A DNA stretch of 64,000 bases from Micavibrio_A sp041655955 (GTDB lineage: Bacteria; Pseudomonadota; Alphaproteobacteria; Micavibrionales; Micavibrionaceae), in assembly GCA_041655955.1 (NCBI GenBank), contig JBBAEN010000002.1:825961-889960 (forward strand), read 5' to 3'. Below the pieces are notes generated by a model. That model saw only the letters and a list, made by a program, of their open reading frames with translations. It searched no databases and was not told the DNA's origin. Made by a program: the position numbers and the translations under genes. Every line of letters starts with the position of its first letter. Position 1 is the first letter of the stretch. Shown here one piece after another: positions 8,605 to 17,296 of the stretch.

Positions 8605-9908
8605 ACCCCATGATAACAGGCGGTCTTTCACAATTTTCCGGCAAGAGGGTTCTGCTTTTACAGGGCCCTGTCGGCCCCTTCTTTTATAATCTCGCGCAGG
8701 ATTTGCGCGATATGGGCGCCGAAGTCTTAAAAATCAATTTCAATGGCGGCGACTGGCTTTATTACCCGTCCAATGCCGTCAATTTCCGCGGGCGTATGGA
8801 AGAATGGGAAGGGTTTCTTGATAATTTCCTGCAAAAACAGGCGATAGACGCCATCCTCCTTTTCGGCGACTGCCGGACAATCCATGTCACCGCCTGCGCC
8901 GTGGCCGCGCGGCACAACATCAAGACAGGCGTCTTTGAAGAGGGCTATATCCGCCCCGATTATATTACATTTGAATATGCGGGGGTGAATGCGCGCTCTT
9001 CAATCCCGCGCGATCCGGCTTTTTATAAAACCCACGTCCCCGCGTCCGTTATCAGGCCGGAGCAGGTGCAAAAAGCATTCCGCGCCGCGGGCTGGCAAGC
9101 CGTCTATTACTATACGGCCGCGACATTCCTGAAGCCGTTCTTTCTCCATTATAAACATCACAGGCCCCTTCATATTCTGGAAGGGCTTTTATGGGTGCGC
9201 TCCTTTTACAGGAAGAAATATTACGCCTTTACCGAAAAATTCTGGGATGAAAAACTGGCGGGCCGTTTCAGGAAAAAATTCTTCCTCGTGCCGTTGCAGG
9301 TCGCCCATGACGCGCAGGTGCGCAACCACTCCCACTATGCGGATATTGTTTCATTTATCCTCCACACGGTTGAATCTTTTGCAAAAAACGCGCCCGCGGA
9401 TACGCTGCTCGTGATCAAGCACCACCCGATGGATCGCGCCTATAACGATTATGGCCGCCTGATCCGCTCGCTCGCCGCCCAGCACGGGCTGGAAGGGCGG
9501 CTTGTTTACCTGCATGACCAGCATTTGCCGAGCCTTCTGGACGCGGCCCGCGGCGTTATCGTGATTAACAGCACGGTCGGGCTTTCGGCGCTCCATCACA
9601 AGACACCGACCAAGGTATGCGGCAAGGCCATTTATGATATGGAAGGTCTGACCTATCAAGGTTCTGTCGATGATTTCTGGCGCGCCGCCCCAAGAGAATC
9701 GGTCGATGCCGGGCTATATAACCGTTTCCTGAATTACATTATTCAAAACACCCAGCTCAATGGCAGCTTTTACCGCAAGCTCGGCCCGTCCGGCACGAAA
9801 TGCGGTGTTATCTGGGAAGAAAAAATTTCCGTAGAGGAACAGGTGCAAAAGCGTTCATTGAACGGGGCGATCTTGCTTAAGGGCAGCAAAACTGCCGCCG
9901 CCGCATAA
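8601..9908 (+). CDS. KpsS-like capsule polysaccharide biosynthesis protein
   Basis: 435 aa from TTG 8601, which overlaps the previous stop; ATG 8610 is an equally possible start. The N-terminal part LLLQGPVGPFF and the motifs LLFGDCR, FEEGYIRPDYIT, LVIKHHPMD and VIVINSTVGLSAL are those of the Capsule_synth family to which KpsS belongs. KpsS adds the first beta-Kdo to phosphatidylglycerol in group 2 capsules, and KpsC extends the linker. Together with the preceding fusion gene it would make the Kdo linker that anchors the capsule. The sequence ends in an Ala-rich tail without other features. Confidence 0.85.
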   Translation: MNPMITGGLSQFSGKRVLLLQGPVGPFFYNLAQDLRDMGAEVLKINFNGGDWLYYPSNAVNFRGRMEEWEGFLDNFLQKQAIDAILLFGDCRTIHVTACAVAARHNIKTGVFEEGYIRPDYITFEYAGVNARSSIPRDPAFYKTHVPASVIRPEQVQKAFRAAGWQAVYYYTAATFLKPFFLHYKHHRPLHILEGLLWVRSFYRKKYYAFTEKFWDEKLAGRFRKKFFLVPLQVAHDAQVRNHSHYADIVSFILHTVESFAKNAPADTLLVIKHHPMDRAYNDYGRLIRSLAAQHGLEGRLVYLHDQHLPSLLDAARGVIVINSTVGLSALHHKTPTKVCGKAIYDMEGLTYQGSVDDFWRAAPRESVDAGLYNRFLNYIIQNTQLNGSFYRKLGPSGTKCGVIWEEKISVEEQVQKRSLNGAILLKGSKTAAAA

Positions 9909-9971
9909 TTTATTGTCAGGGACGGCCCGATAGGCAGCTATTCCCCGGATTTTTTATTTTCATAACGCAAA

Positions 9972-9999
9972 TTGACTTTTTAAGTTTATTGTGTAGAGT
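9972..9999 (+). promoter_or_regulatory. Candidate sigma-70 promoter for manC
   Basis: TTGACT (9972-9977) and TAGAGT (9994-9999) with a 16 bp spacer, in the 181 bp intergenic space before manC. Transcription would start near 10006, leaving a leader of about 84 bases. No other element stands out in this gap. Confidence 0.5.
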
Positions 10000-10089
10000 G
10001 GACGGGCTTTTTTATGGAGGGTGTCTGGCGTTGGGGATAGCCGAAAAGCGTGTTTATTTTCACATAGTTAGTTTTCAGGATTGTAAAAG

Positions 10090-11532
10090 ATGACACAAGC
10101 GCAGACCGGTAGAACCCTTGAGGCGGGGTTCCAGCAACGCCATGAAGATGCCGGACAACTGGACAAGTCTGCCCGGCAAAAAGCCATTTATCCGGTCATC
10201 ATGTCCGGCGGGGCGGGGGCGCGTTTGTGGCCTGTATCGCGGCCTGATATGCCGAAGCCCTTTATCCGGATGCCGGACGGGGAATCCCTTATCGAAAAAA
10301 CCTATATCCGCGCCATGGGGTTGCCGCATGTGAAGGGTGTCCTGACCCTCACAAACCGTGAGTTCCTTTTTAAAACGGACGAAGCTTACCGCGGCCATGC
10401 GTCGGAAGAAGGCGGCGAGAATGCTTATATTCTTGAGCCTGTCGGGCGTGATACGGCGGCCGCGGTTGCGCTGTCCGCTGTCCATGCGGCCATGCGAATG
10501 GGGCCTGAAACGATTTTGCTGATTATGCCCGCCGATCACATTATCGCAAAACAAAAGGCGTTCGCCGAAGCCGTCGGGCAGGCTGCCCGCCTTGCGGAAG
10601 CGGGGAAGATTGTGACATTCGGCATTGCGCCGTCGCGGCCTGAAACCGGCTATGGTTATATTCAAGCATCAGGCAACGAAGTTGTGCGTTTTGTAGAAAA
10701 ACCATCGCTGGAGGTTGCGCTTTCCTACCTTGAATCCGGCGATTATCTTTGGAATGCGGGGATTTTCTGTTTCCGTGCCGATGTGATGCTGGAAGAGATG
10801 AAGCGCCATATGCCGGACATTCTGGACGGGGTCATGCAATGCTACCGTGCCGCCCGCGGCAGTGACGGCATGGAAAAGCCCTATGTTTATCTTGAGGAAG
10901 AAAGCTTCAAACAGGTCAGGGCGGTTTCGATTGACTATGCGCTGATGGAAAAGTCTGACAAGACGGCTGTTATCCCTTGCGATATCGGCTGGAGCGATGT
11001 CGGAACATGGGCCTCTATCAGCGAGACTCTTAATGCTTGTGAGAAAAACAACCGCATATCTGGCAATGTCGTTTTGCATGAGGTCAAGAACTGCTTTATC
11101 CAGGGCGGCGCCCGCACCATCGGCGTTGTCGGCGCAGAAGATTTGATTGTCGTCGATGCGGAAGACGCCTTGCTGATCACAACGCATGAGCATGCGCAAA
11201 ATGTGAAAAAGCTCGTCGAGAAAATCAGGCTTTCCGAGCCGATCCAATCTTCCCCGGAGGAAAGGGGCGTTTATGATTGGGGGCGGCTTGAAACGCTGGA
11301 GGACGCGCCGGATTACAGGGCCGCGCGGCTTGAAATCCATGCGGGCGCTGCGGCGGTTTTGCCGAAGGACGGTTTTGCAAACGCCGTGGCCGTCGTCATG
11401 GCGGGGAGCGCGGCGGTTGAGGGGGAAATGCTCCATCCCGGCATGACGGCTTCGTTTGGCGCCGATGCGGCATGGACGGTGGATAATACCGGCGCAGAAA
11501 TCCTTGTCGTCCTGTTGACATTTTACCGCTAG
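10090..11532 (+). CDS. manC: Mannose-1-phosphate guanylyltransferase
   Basis: 480 aa. The nucleotidyltransferase signature GGAGARLWP (40-48) and KPF (56-58) identify GDP-mannose pyrophosphorylase, which makes GDP-mannose from mannose-1-phosphate and GTP. PADHII and the EKP / LWNAGIFCF region are also present. The first 30 residues are an extra hydrophilic extension. The C-terminal part (about 390-480) is the cupin-like domain that in type II enzymes carries phosphomannose isomerase. The expected His/Glu metal motif of that domain (HRAEHW) is not visible, so isomerase activity is doubtful. It follows the capsule genes behind its own promoter and probably supplies GDP-mannose to the capsule or the GT4 enzymes. 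Confidence 0.9.
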   Translation: MTQAQTGRTLEAGFQQRHEDAGQLDKSARQKAIYPVIMSGGAGARLWPVSRPDMPKPFIRMPDGESLIEKTYIRAMGLPHVKGVLTLTNREFLFKTDEAYRGHASEEGGENAYILEPVGRDTAAAVALSAVHAAMRMGPETILLIMPADHIIAKQKAFAEAVGQAARLAEAGKIVTFGIAPSRPETGYGYIQASGNEVVRFVEKPSLEVALSYLESGDYLWNAGIFCFRADVMLEEMKRHMPDILDGVMQCYRAARGSDGMEKPYVYLEEESFKQVRAVSIDYALMEKSDKTAVIPCDIGWSDVGTWASISETLNACEKNNRISGNVVLHEVKNCFIQGGARTIGVVGAEDLIVVDAEDALLITTHEHAQNVKKLVEKIRLSEPIQSSPEERGVYDWGRLETLEDAPDYRAARLEIHAGAAAVLPKDGFANAVAVVMAGSAAVEGEMLHPGMTASFGADAAWTVDNTGAEILVVLLTFYR

Positions 11533-11568
11533 CCGGCGCTCTATCGCTCGACAAGCTTCAGGACGGTT

Positions 11569-12477
11569 TTAATCTTCGGCCGAAGCGGGGGCGTCTGCAA
11601 TCAGGCCCTGTTTCTGGAACTGGTTGTGCCGCATCCGAAGTGCTTCTTTCTTATGGTCTGTAAGCGAGGCGTGGCAGCGGGGGCAGGATACGCCCGCTTC
11701 ATATTCCGCCGTTTCCTTGTCGCCTTCCTTTAAAGGGTAGCGGCAACCATAACAGATAGCGTGGTTCCCCTCGCTCAGCCCGTGGCCGACGGCAACGCGG
11801 CGGTCGAAGACAAAACATTCCCCGTCCCATTGTGATTTGTCCGCCGGAATGGCTTCGAGATATTTCAAAATACCGCCTTTAAGGTGGTAAACCTCTTCAA
11901 AGCCGTGCGCCAGCATGTAGGAAGAGGCCTTTTCACACCGTATGCCGCCCGTGCAGAACATGGCGATTTTCTTGTTCTTTTCCGGATCAAGTTTTTGCGC
12001 GACGAAGTCCTTAAAGTCGGTGAATTTTTGAATATCGGGATCGATAGCGCCCTTGAAAATGCCGACGGCAGTTTCGTAATCATTGCGCGTATCGAGAAGG
12101 GTGACTTCGGGATCTGCGATAAGGTCGTTCCAGTCTTCCGGCTCCACATAGGTGCCGACCAGCTTGACCGGATCCGCTTCCGGCGCCGCCATGGTAATAA
12201 TTTCCTTTTTGATGCGGATTTTCATCCGCAGGAAAGGCTTGCCGGTCGAGGTGGAATATTTCAGCTCGCCGCTTTTGATGCCGGTCAGGCGGTCGAGGCA
12301 GTCGATAATGGCTTCAAGCTTTTTGCCGATTCCGGCGATCGTGCCGTTGACGCCTTCGGGGGCGATGAGGATCGTGCCGCAAATATCGTTTTCCTCGCAT
12401 ACGCGCTTTAATTCCGCCTGCACAGCCGGCAGGTCGGTAATTTCAACAAAACGGTAAAGGGCTGCGACTGTCCACAT
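11569..12477 (-). CDS. trhO: tRNA uridine(34) hydroxylase, rhodanese family
   Basis: 302 aa. N-terminal acylphosphatase-like domain (ICGTILIAPEGVNGTI), central rhodanese domain with the active loop CTGGIRCEKA (Cys175 as catalytic residue), then KGGILKYLE. The C-terminus has a zinc-ribbon-like set CYGC / CPRC (Cys242, 245, 265, 268). This is the YceA/TrhO family, which hydroxylates U34 in the anticodon of some tRNAs. It is convergent with manC across 36 bp that hold no obvious terminator. Confidence 0.92.
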   Translation of the reverse strand: MWTVAALYRFVEITDLPAVQAELKRVCEENDICGTILIAPEGVNGTIAGIGKKLEAIIDCLDRLTGIKSGELKYSTSTGKPFLRMKIRIKKEIITMAAPEADPVKLVGTYVEPEDWNDLIADPEVTLLDTRNDYETAVGIFKGAIDPDIQKFTDFKDFVAQKLDPEKNKKIAMFCTGGIRCEKASSYMLAHGFEEVYHLKGGILKYLEAIPADKSQWDGECFVFDRRVAVGHGLSEGNHAICYGCRYPLKEGDKETAEYEAGVSCPRCHASLTDHKKEALRMRHNQFQKQGLIADAPASAED

Positions 12478-12549
12478 AGGGCCGCTTTATAAAAGCTTGC
12501 AGCCGAAAAAGCAATAATTGCTTGCGGCGGCGGGGATTGGCCGGGAAAC

Positions 12550-12571
12550 CCGGGTGGAAGCCGCCACCCGG
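12550..12571 (-). terminator. Hairpin after the small lipoprotein gene
   Basis: Perfect 8 bp stem CCGGGTGG / CCACCCGG with a 6-base loop, 15 bp after the stop at 12586 when read on the minus strand, followed by GTTT. The T-run is poor, so termination may be weak. Confidence 0.45.
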
Positions 12572-12585
12572 ATTTTCTCGATGAT

Positions 12586-12807
12586 TTAGAGGCACTTGCC
12601 GCCGACAGCTTCCAGCGGCATGCAAAACAGGCCGCCTTCCTTGCTGTCGGCATCCGCAAAGCAAACGACCGGATAGCCGTCCGGCTTGCAGATGGAATAA
12701 ATGCCCGCCACCGTAAACTGGCGTTTCAGCGCGCCGTCCCCGCAACCGGCGAGCAGGGCGCAGGCGGCGATAGCCGTCATGGGGATGAAAGTCGCGCGTT
12801 TTGACAT
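12586..12807 (-). CDS. Small Cys-rich lipoprotein
   Basis: 73 aa. A signal peptide ends in the lipobox LLAGC (Cys at about 22), so the mature protein is a lipid-anchored peptide of about 52 residues. It contains four further Cys residues (CKPDGYPVVCF and FCMPLEAVGGKC), a pattern suited to two disulfide bonds in the periplasm. It lies 2 bp after the TetR regulator gene, suggesting cotranscription. No family recognised. Confidence 0.65.
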   Translation of the reverse strand: MSKRATFIPMTAIAACALLAGCGDGALKRQFTVAGIYSICKPDGYPVVCFADADSKEGGLFCMPLEAVGGKCL

Positions 12808-12809
12808 TA

Positions 12810-13433
12810 TTATGTTTCCAGAGAGCGTTGCACCATATCCGTGACCTTGCGCATGAAGGTTTCATCGACATTCTGGCCGCTCATCAGGCGGAAAATAATG
12901 GGGCCGAGAATAACGTCGATGGCGACTTCAAGATCGATATCCTCGCGCAGGCTGCCTTCATGTTTCCCGCGCTGAAGATAGTAGGCGAGGGAGTTATAGC
13001 GATCTTGGAAGAAATTCTTGACGAGCGCCTTCAGCGTTTCAATGTCGCCCTGACATTCGCCGATGATTTCCGCAACGACACGTCCGTTCTTGCCGCTGAG
13101 CTGGCGGCAGAGCTTTTCAATCTGTCCCTTGATGCCTTCCATGGGGACGGAGGATTGCGGCATGAAGTTCTGGAAACCCGGCTGGCTGAAGACGGCTTCC
13201 ATGACGACGGCCTGTTTGTTCGGCCACCACCGGTAGATGGTCGTCTTGCCGACTCCCGCTTTCTTTGCAATGGCTTCGATGGAGATCTTGCTGACGGGGA
13301 TATGGGTAAGAAGACGGCGCGTTGCGTCCAGAATGGCGCGGCGGCTTTCTTCAGAGCGCGGGCGGCCTGCCTTGAATTCATATGCTGTTTGTTGTGCTGT
13401 TTGTTGAACGGGTTGAGCGCCGGAACGTTGCAT
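12810..13433 (-). CDS. TetR/AcrR family transcriptional regulator
   Basis: 207 aa. The N-terminal helix-turn-helix reads ISIEAIAKKAGVGKTTIYRWWPNK (split: the recognition part is GVGKTTIYRWW), typical of TetR repressors. The remaining 140 residues are an all-helical ligand domain of the TetR_C_11 kind. A Gln/Ala-rich lead of about 20 residues precedes the DNA-binding domain. The only obvious operon partner is the small lipoprotein downstream; the divergent RimK-like gene starts 245 bp away and may share the control region. The ligand is unknown. Confidence 0.9.
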   Translation of the reverse strand: MQRSGAQPVQQTAQQTAYEFKAGRPRSEESRRAILDATRRLLTHIPVSKISIEAIAKKAGVGKTTIYRWWPNKQAVVMEAVFSQPGFQNFMPQSSVPMEGIKGQIEKLCRQLSGKNGRVVAEIIGECQGDIETLKALVKNFFQDRYNSLAYYLQRGKHEGSLREDIDLEVAIDVILGPIIFRLMSGQNVDETFMRKVTDMVQRSLET

Positions 13434-13678
13434 GGGCGTGTCCTTTCCAAAATAGTCTTACGATTTATACGATACGAATGGTTTTATATTAACTGCGCTC
13501 CCAAAGGCAAACCTTGCAGAAATTTTATCCACAGGGAGGAGGCCCGCCGGATATTTGTTGCCACTTAATCCATTGATATAGAATGTAAATATAGAAAATG
13601 TGGGTTTTTGCTTTGCGCTCTTGCCTGTTTCGTGGGATAAATCGCCATAGCGAAAATAGAGGGTGAGTAGAAAAGAAT

Positions 13679-14731
13679 ATGAAAGTCTGGATCCTGTATG
13701 GCGACGATGTTGAATCGGCAGCTGACCTTGCCCATGAAGTGCGCCGTTTCAAGGCAGAGGCCGAGCGTCTTGGCATTGAGCTGAAAGTTTATAACCCCGC
13801 CGATTTCGATCTGATCGTGGGTGAGCATACGCGCGATTCCGTCCTTATCAAGGGCAAGCCGGTCGCTATTCCCGATGTGGTCTATCCCTATTTCAACCAT
13901 GACGACCATTCCTATTTCAGCCTCGCGATTGTGCGGCAGCTGGAGCGGATGGGCTGTCTTGTCTATAACAAGGCCGCGACAATCGAAACGGTGCGCGACA
14001 AGCTGCACACCCATCAAAACCTGTCGGAAAAAGGCATTACCTCACCCACGACGATGCTGGCGAAATTCCCGATTGACGAAAATATGGTCAATCTTATCGA
14101 AACGACGCTCGGCTTTCCGGTTGTCGTCAAAACCCTGAAAGGGGCGCTCGGTGTCGGGGTTTTCCTGATTGAAAACGCCAAGGCGTTCCGCGACCAGATG
14201 GATCTGATTGGCCAGACCAGCCCGGACATCCAGCTTATCTTTCAGGAATTTGTCGAGGCCAGCCGTGGCCGCGATCTGCGCATGTTCGTCGTGGACGGCG
14301 AGCTGGTCGCCGCGATGGAACGCCGCGCCAAGGAGGGCGACTTCAAGGCGAATTACAGCTCCGGCGGTTCCGTCCACCAGTTCCATGCGGATAAACAGGC
14401 CATCGATCTGGCGGTGCGCACCGCCAATGCGCTGGACATCCAGATTGGCGGGATTGACCTGCTTTTCCTGAAAAACGGCGGCTATACGATATGCGAGGCC
14501 AATACTTTCCCCGGCTTTAAGGGGCTTGAAAAAGCGTCCGGCGTCAATGTCCCCGAAAAAATCTTTCAGGCGATGGAGCGCCGCCTTGTGCTGCACCGCA
14601 AGCAAAGAAAAGGATTGCCGCTTCCTGCAAGGACGCATTCACCGGTGCAGGGGTTCCGCGGCAAGGAAGCCTTTGCCGAAATATTGACCCGCGCGAAACG
14701 CTGGTTGAATATGAACAATATCGCGGCCTGA
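13679..14731 (+). CDS. RimK-like ATP-grasp ligase
   Basis: 350 aa, preceded by the ribosome site GGGTGAG. The N-terminal pre-ATP-grasp domain is followed by the ATP-grasp fold from about residue 95: FPVVVKTLKGALGVGVFL (ATP lysine and glycine loop), IFQEFVEASRGRDLRMFV, then GIDLLFLKNGGYTICEANTFPGF with the metal-binding E and N. RimK/LysX enzymes join glutamate or another amino acid to a protein terminus, a carrier or a small molecule through an acyl phosphate. No carrier protein is adjacent, so the substrate is open. A strong terminator follows. Confidence 0.85.
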   Translation: MKVWILYGDDVESAADLAHEVRRFKAEAERLGIELKVYNPADFDLIVGEHTRDSVLIKGKPVAIPDVVYPYFNHDDHSYFSLAIVRQLERMGCLVYNKAATIETVRDKLHTHQNLSEKGITSPTTMLAKFPIDENMVNLIETTLGFPVVVKTLKGALGVGVFLIENAKAFRDQMDLIGQTSPDIQLIFQEFVEASRGRDLRMFVVDGELVAAMERRAKEGDFKANYSSGGSVHQFHADKQAIDLAVRTANALDIQIGGIDLLFLKNGGYTICEANTFPGFKGLEKASGVNVPEKIFQAMERRLVLHRKQRKGLPLPARTHSPVQGFRGKEAFAEILTRAKRWLNMNNIAA

Positions 14732-14751
14732 CCTTCAGGCATGCGGTCATG

Positions 14752-14783
14752 AAAAAAGCGCCTTATGTTCAGGGCGCTTTTTC
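14752..14783 (+). terminator. Rho-independent terminator after RimK-like gene
   Basis: AAAAAAGCGCC, a 9-base loop, and GGGCGCTTTTT followed by more T residues, 20 bp after the stop codon. The A-run on the left arm makes it usable on both strands, so it can also terminate the convergent lipoprotein gene. Confidence 0.85.
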
Positions 14784-14802
14784 TTTATCCGGCCTGCCGC
14801 CC

Positions 14803-15924
14803 TTATTTTACAAAAGATGACGGGGCGGGATCGCGCTCTATAATAGAGCCGTTCCTGATTTCGAGAATGGCAAGGCCCCGTTCCGCAAGCCCCGCATTAT
14901 TGAAACGCACGATCCCGTCAACGCCCGCAAATCCGTTCGGGTTGGTGATATTCGCCGCCGTAAAGCCGCCGGATTTTGCAAGGGCCGCAACCAGCGCCGT
15001 TGCGTCATAGGCAAGCGTGCCGAGCCTTTGCGGCTTCGTTCCATAGGTCGCCTGAAAGCGGGTTTCAAAATCCCTCCGCGCCGCCGGCGAGGGGGCGGCG
15101 AACCATGCGCCGTTCATTTCCGGCATGGCGGCGATGCGGGCATCGTCCCACAGCCCCGTGCCAAGCTTTTGGGCGTTTTTATTGGTTACACGTTGTAGAA
15201 TCCCCGAAAGGGCGTTGCCGCCGGCGGGGATAAAGACGGAATCATAGCCGTTGACGTCCGACAGGACGCGGGAGATTGTCAGGCCGTTCAGCCGCGCTTG
15301 TTCTTCAAAACGGGAAGAGGTCGCCGTGCCGTAAGCATCGGCGGCGGCGGCGATTGCCGGGCGCTTCAGGCCGTTCGCCGCCGCATAGCGCGTAATCCGG
15401 TCAACCTGCCCGAAAGGGAGAAAGCCCATAATATAGGTGTTCGGCCCCGCAAGGCTCCAGTCGGTGGAAAAAGCGATGATATTGACGTTGCTTCCTGCCG
15501 TGGCTTGCTTGGCGCTGTGGACGTCTTCGGCGAAAAGCGGCCCCAGAATGATTTGCGCGCCGTCATGCAGGGCGGATCTTGCGGCTTCGCCCGCACCCTT
15601 GGCCGTATCGCGCGGCAAAAGCTCGAAATTTTCATATCCCAAATCAAAGACGGCGAGCTGCGCCGCTTGCAGCATGGATTGCCCCAGCGCCGCGTGCGCG
15701 CCGGAAAGCGGGAGGAGGATCGCCGCTTTGATAGCGGGGCCGCCGGCATCATCCGAAGACGGGAGGGCTGCATAAACAGTATCGCCCGTTGCCTGTCCGT
15801 CTTTTGCGCCGGGCGCGGCGGAACCTGTCCGCCAGAGATCCTGCCCGCCGCTGCATCCGGTCAGCAGGAGCGCCGTTATAAGGAAAAGGGGAAAAACGCG
15901 ATAAAAGCGATGAAAGACTGTCAT
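14803..15924 (-). CDS. LpoA-like penicillin-binding protein activator / periplasmic binding lipoprotein
   Basis: 373 aa from ATG 15924, chosen because the signal peptide MTVFHRFYRVF...LLLTGC begins there; the frame is open back to 15999. The lipobox is LLTGC. The body is a periplasmic-binding-protein fold of the Leu/Ile/Val receptor type: AAILLPLSGAHAALGQSM, then LGPLFAEDV and LAYDATALVAALA. In proteobacteria this fold next to rsmI and yraN is the LpoA/YraM homologue, an outer-membrane lipoprotein that activates penicillin-binding protein 1A. E. coli LpoA has an extra TPR half, absent here. It is divergent from rsmI with 54 bp between starts. Confidence 0.85.
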   Translation of the reverse strand: MTVFHRFYRVFPLFLITALLLTGCSGGQDLWRTGSAAPGAKDGQATGDTVYAALPSSDDAGGPAIKAAILLPLSGAHAALGQSMLQAAQLAVFDLGYENFELLPRDTAKGAGEAARSALHDGAQIILGPLFAEDVHSAKQATAGSNVNIIAFSTDWSLAGPNTYIMGFLPFGQVDRITRYAAANGLKRPAIAAAADAYGTATSSRFEEQARLNGLTISRVLSDVNGYDSVFIPAGGNALSGILQRVTNKNAQKLGTGLWDDARIAAMPEMNGAWFAAPSPAARRDFETRFQATYGTKPQRLGTLAYDATALVAALAKSGGFTAANITNPNGFAGVDGIVRFNNAGLAERGLAILEIRNGSIIERDPAPSSFVK

Positions 15925-15978
15925 GGGCCTGATACTCTCATGGTTCTGGCGATTTACGGTTTTACAGGTGTTACGGGC

Positions 15979-16860
15979 ATGAGCAAGGATCTTACACAAA
16001 AAACGGAGCGTACACCACAGGAGCTTTCCCTGAAAGCGGGGTTATATCTCGTGCCGACGCCGATTGGCAATATGCGCGATGTAACATTCCGTGCACTGGA
16101 TGTTCTGGCGTCGGCGGATCTCGTCGTGTGCGAGGATACGCGCGTCAGCGGAAAATTGCTGAAAGCCTTCGGCCTGAAAAAGACGATGCGCGTCTATAAC
16201 GATCACGCGAATGAAAAGGATCGCTCCAATATTTTAAAAGTCATAGAGGAGGGGGAAAGCGTCGCGCTTATCAGCGACGCGGGAACGCCCCTTATTTCCG
16301 ATCCGGGCTATAAGCTTGTGCGCGATGTGGTTGCTGCGGGCTTTCCGGTGCAGGCACTGCCGGGGGCGAATGCGGTGTTGCCCGCGCTGCAATTATCGGG
16401 GCTGCCGACGGACGCTTTTTCTTTTGTCGGGTTTTTGCCCGCGCGTTCCGGCCCGCGCAAAAGCCTTTTGGAAAAATGGGCGGACAGGCCCGGCACGCTG
16501 ATATGCTATGAAACCGGCCCGCGCCTTGAAGAAAGCCTGAAGGATATCCAGAAAGTTCTCGGCAACCGCCCCGCCGCCCTGTCGCGCGAGATCAGCAAGC
16601 TTTATGAGGAAACGCGCCGCGGCAAGCTTTCCGATCTCCTCACATGGGTACAGGAAAACGGCGCGCCGAAAGGAGAGATCGTGCTGGCAATCGGTGAAAA
16701 CAAGACCGAGGAAATACCGAGCGAAACGATCGAGGGGCAATTGAAACAGGCCCTTAAAACTCTCTCCGTACGCGATGCTGCCGATATGGTCGCGGAAACC
16801 ACCGGAAAACCGCGTAAGACCATCTATATGCTGGCACTCAAGCTTTCAGGGAAGGCATGA
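15979..16860 (+). CDS. rsmI: 16S rRNA (cytidine-1402-2'-O)-methyltransferase
   Basis: 293 aa from ATG 15979. The open frame reaches back to 15298, but the upstream part runs antisense through the LpoA-like gene and has no protein character. Motifs of the SAM-dependent tetrapyrrole-methylase fold: LYLVPTPIGNMRDVTFRAL, then VCEDTRVSGKLL, VALISDAGTPLISDPGYKLV and LPGANAVLPALQLSGLP. RsmI methylates the ribose of C1402 in the 16S rRNA decoding centre. It overlaps yraN by 4 bp (ATGA). Confidence 0.96.
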   Translation: MSKDLTQKTERTPQELSLKAGLYLVPTPIGNMRDVTFRALDVLASADLVVCEDTRVSGKLLKAFGLKKTMRVYNDHANEKDRSNILKVIEEGESVALISDAGTPLISDPGYKLVRDVVAAGFPVQALPGANAVLPALQLSGLPTDAFSFVGFLPARSGPRKSLLEKWADRPGTLICYETGPRLEESLKDIQKVLGNRPAALSREISKLYEETRRGKLSDLLTWVQENGAPKGEIVLAIGENKTEEIPSETIEGQLKQALKTLSVRDAADMVAETTGKPRKTIYMLALKLSGKA

Positions 16861-17213
16861 ACGTAAAGGCCACGAGCCATGAGCGCGGGATTGCGGCAGA
16901 AAAAGCCGCTGAAATTTTCCTGCGGGCGAAGGGCTATGAAATACTGGAGCGGCGTTACAAAACACCGGTCGGCGAAATAGATATCATCGCGCTTGATGAC
17001 GATTATGTCGTCTTTATCGAGGTCAAGGCGCGCGCCGCGATAGACGACGCGCTTTATTCCATCACGCCGCGCATGCGCGCCCGCATCAATGACGCGGCCT
17101 CTTATTACATCATGCTTAATCCGGACAAGGCGGGCATGGCGATGCGTTTTGACGTGATGGCGGTGCAATTGCCGTTCCGCATACAGCACATGGAAAATGC
17201 GTTCATGGAATGA
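16857..17213 (+). CDS. yraN: YraN/UPF0102 family nuclease-like protein
   Basis: 118 aa. The restriction-endonuclease-like core has RGIAAEKAAEIFL, then VGEIDIIALDDDYVVFIEVKAR, which holds the E-x-D ... E-x-K catalytic pattern. The family is often encoded beside rsmI and the lpoA homologue, as here. Start overlaps the rsmI stop. Its role is poorly defined; a DNA-processing activity is inferred from the fold. Confidence 0.93.
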   Translation: MNVKATSHERGIAAEKAAEIFLRAKGYEILERRYKTPVGEIDIIALDDDYVVFIEVKARAAIDDALYSITPRMRARINDAASYYIMLNPDKAGMAMRFDVMAVQLPFRIQHMENAFME

Positions 17214-17296
17214 GCGGCGTTTTGCGGTGATTGAAAAAGAGCGCAAAGCGTGGCATTTAAAAAGGGTCTTTTTTATCAGCGATGCGGGAGATTGAT

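Noticed and set aside
13440..13500. ACGAT-containing words near the TetR start, considered as an operator
   Set aside because: The arms do not form a good inverted repeat; too weak to call.
12801..13568. 255-codon plus-strand frame
   Set aside because: Antisense to the TetR regulator and small lipoprotein; no domain pattern.
15298..15978. N-terminal extension of the rsmI frame
   Set aside because: The extension runs antisense through the LpoA-like gene; the conserved RsmI protein begins just after ATG 15979.
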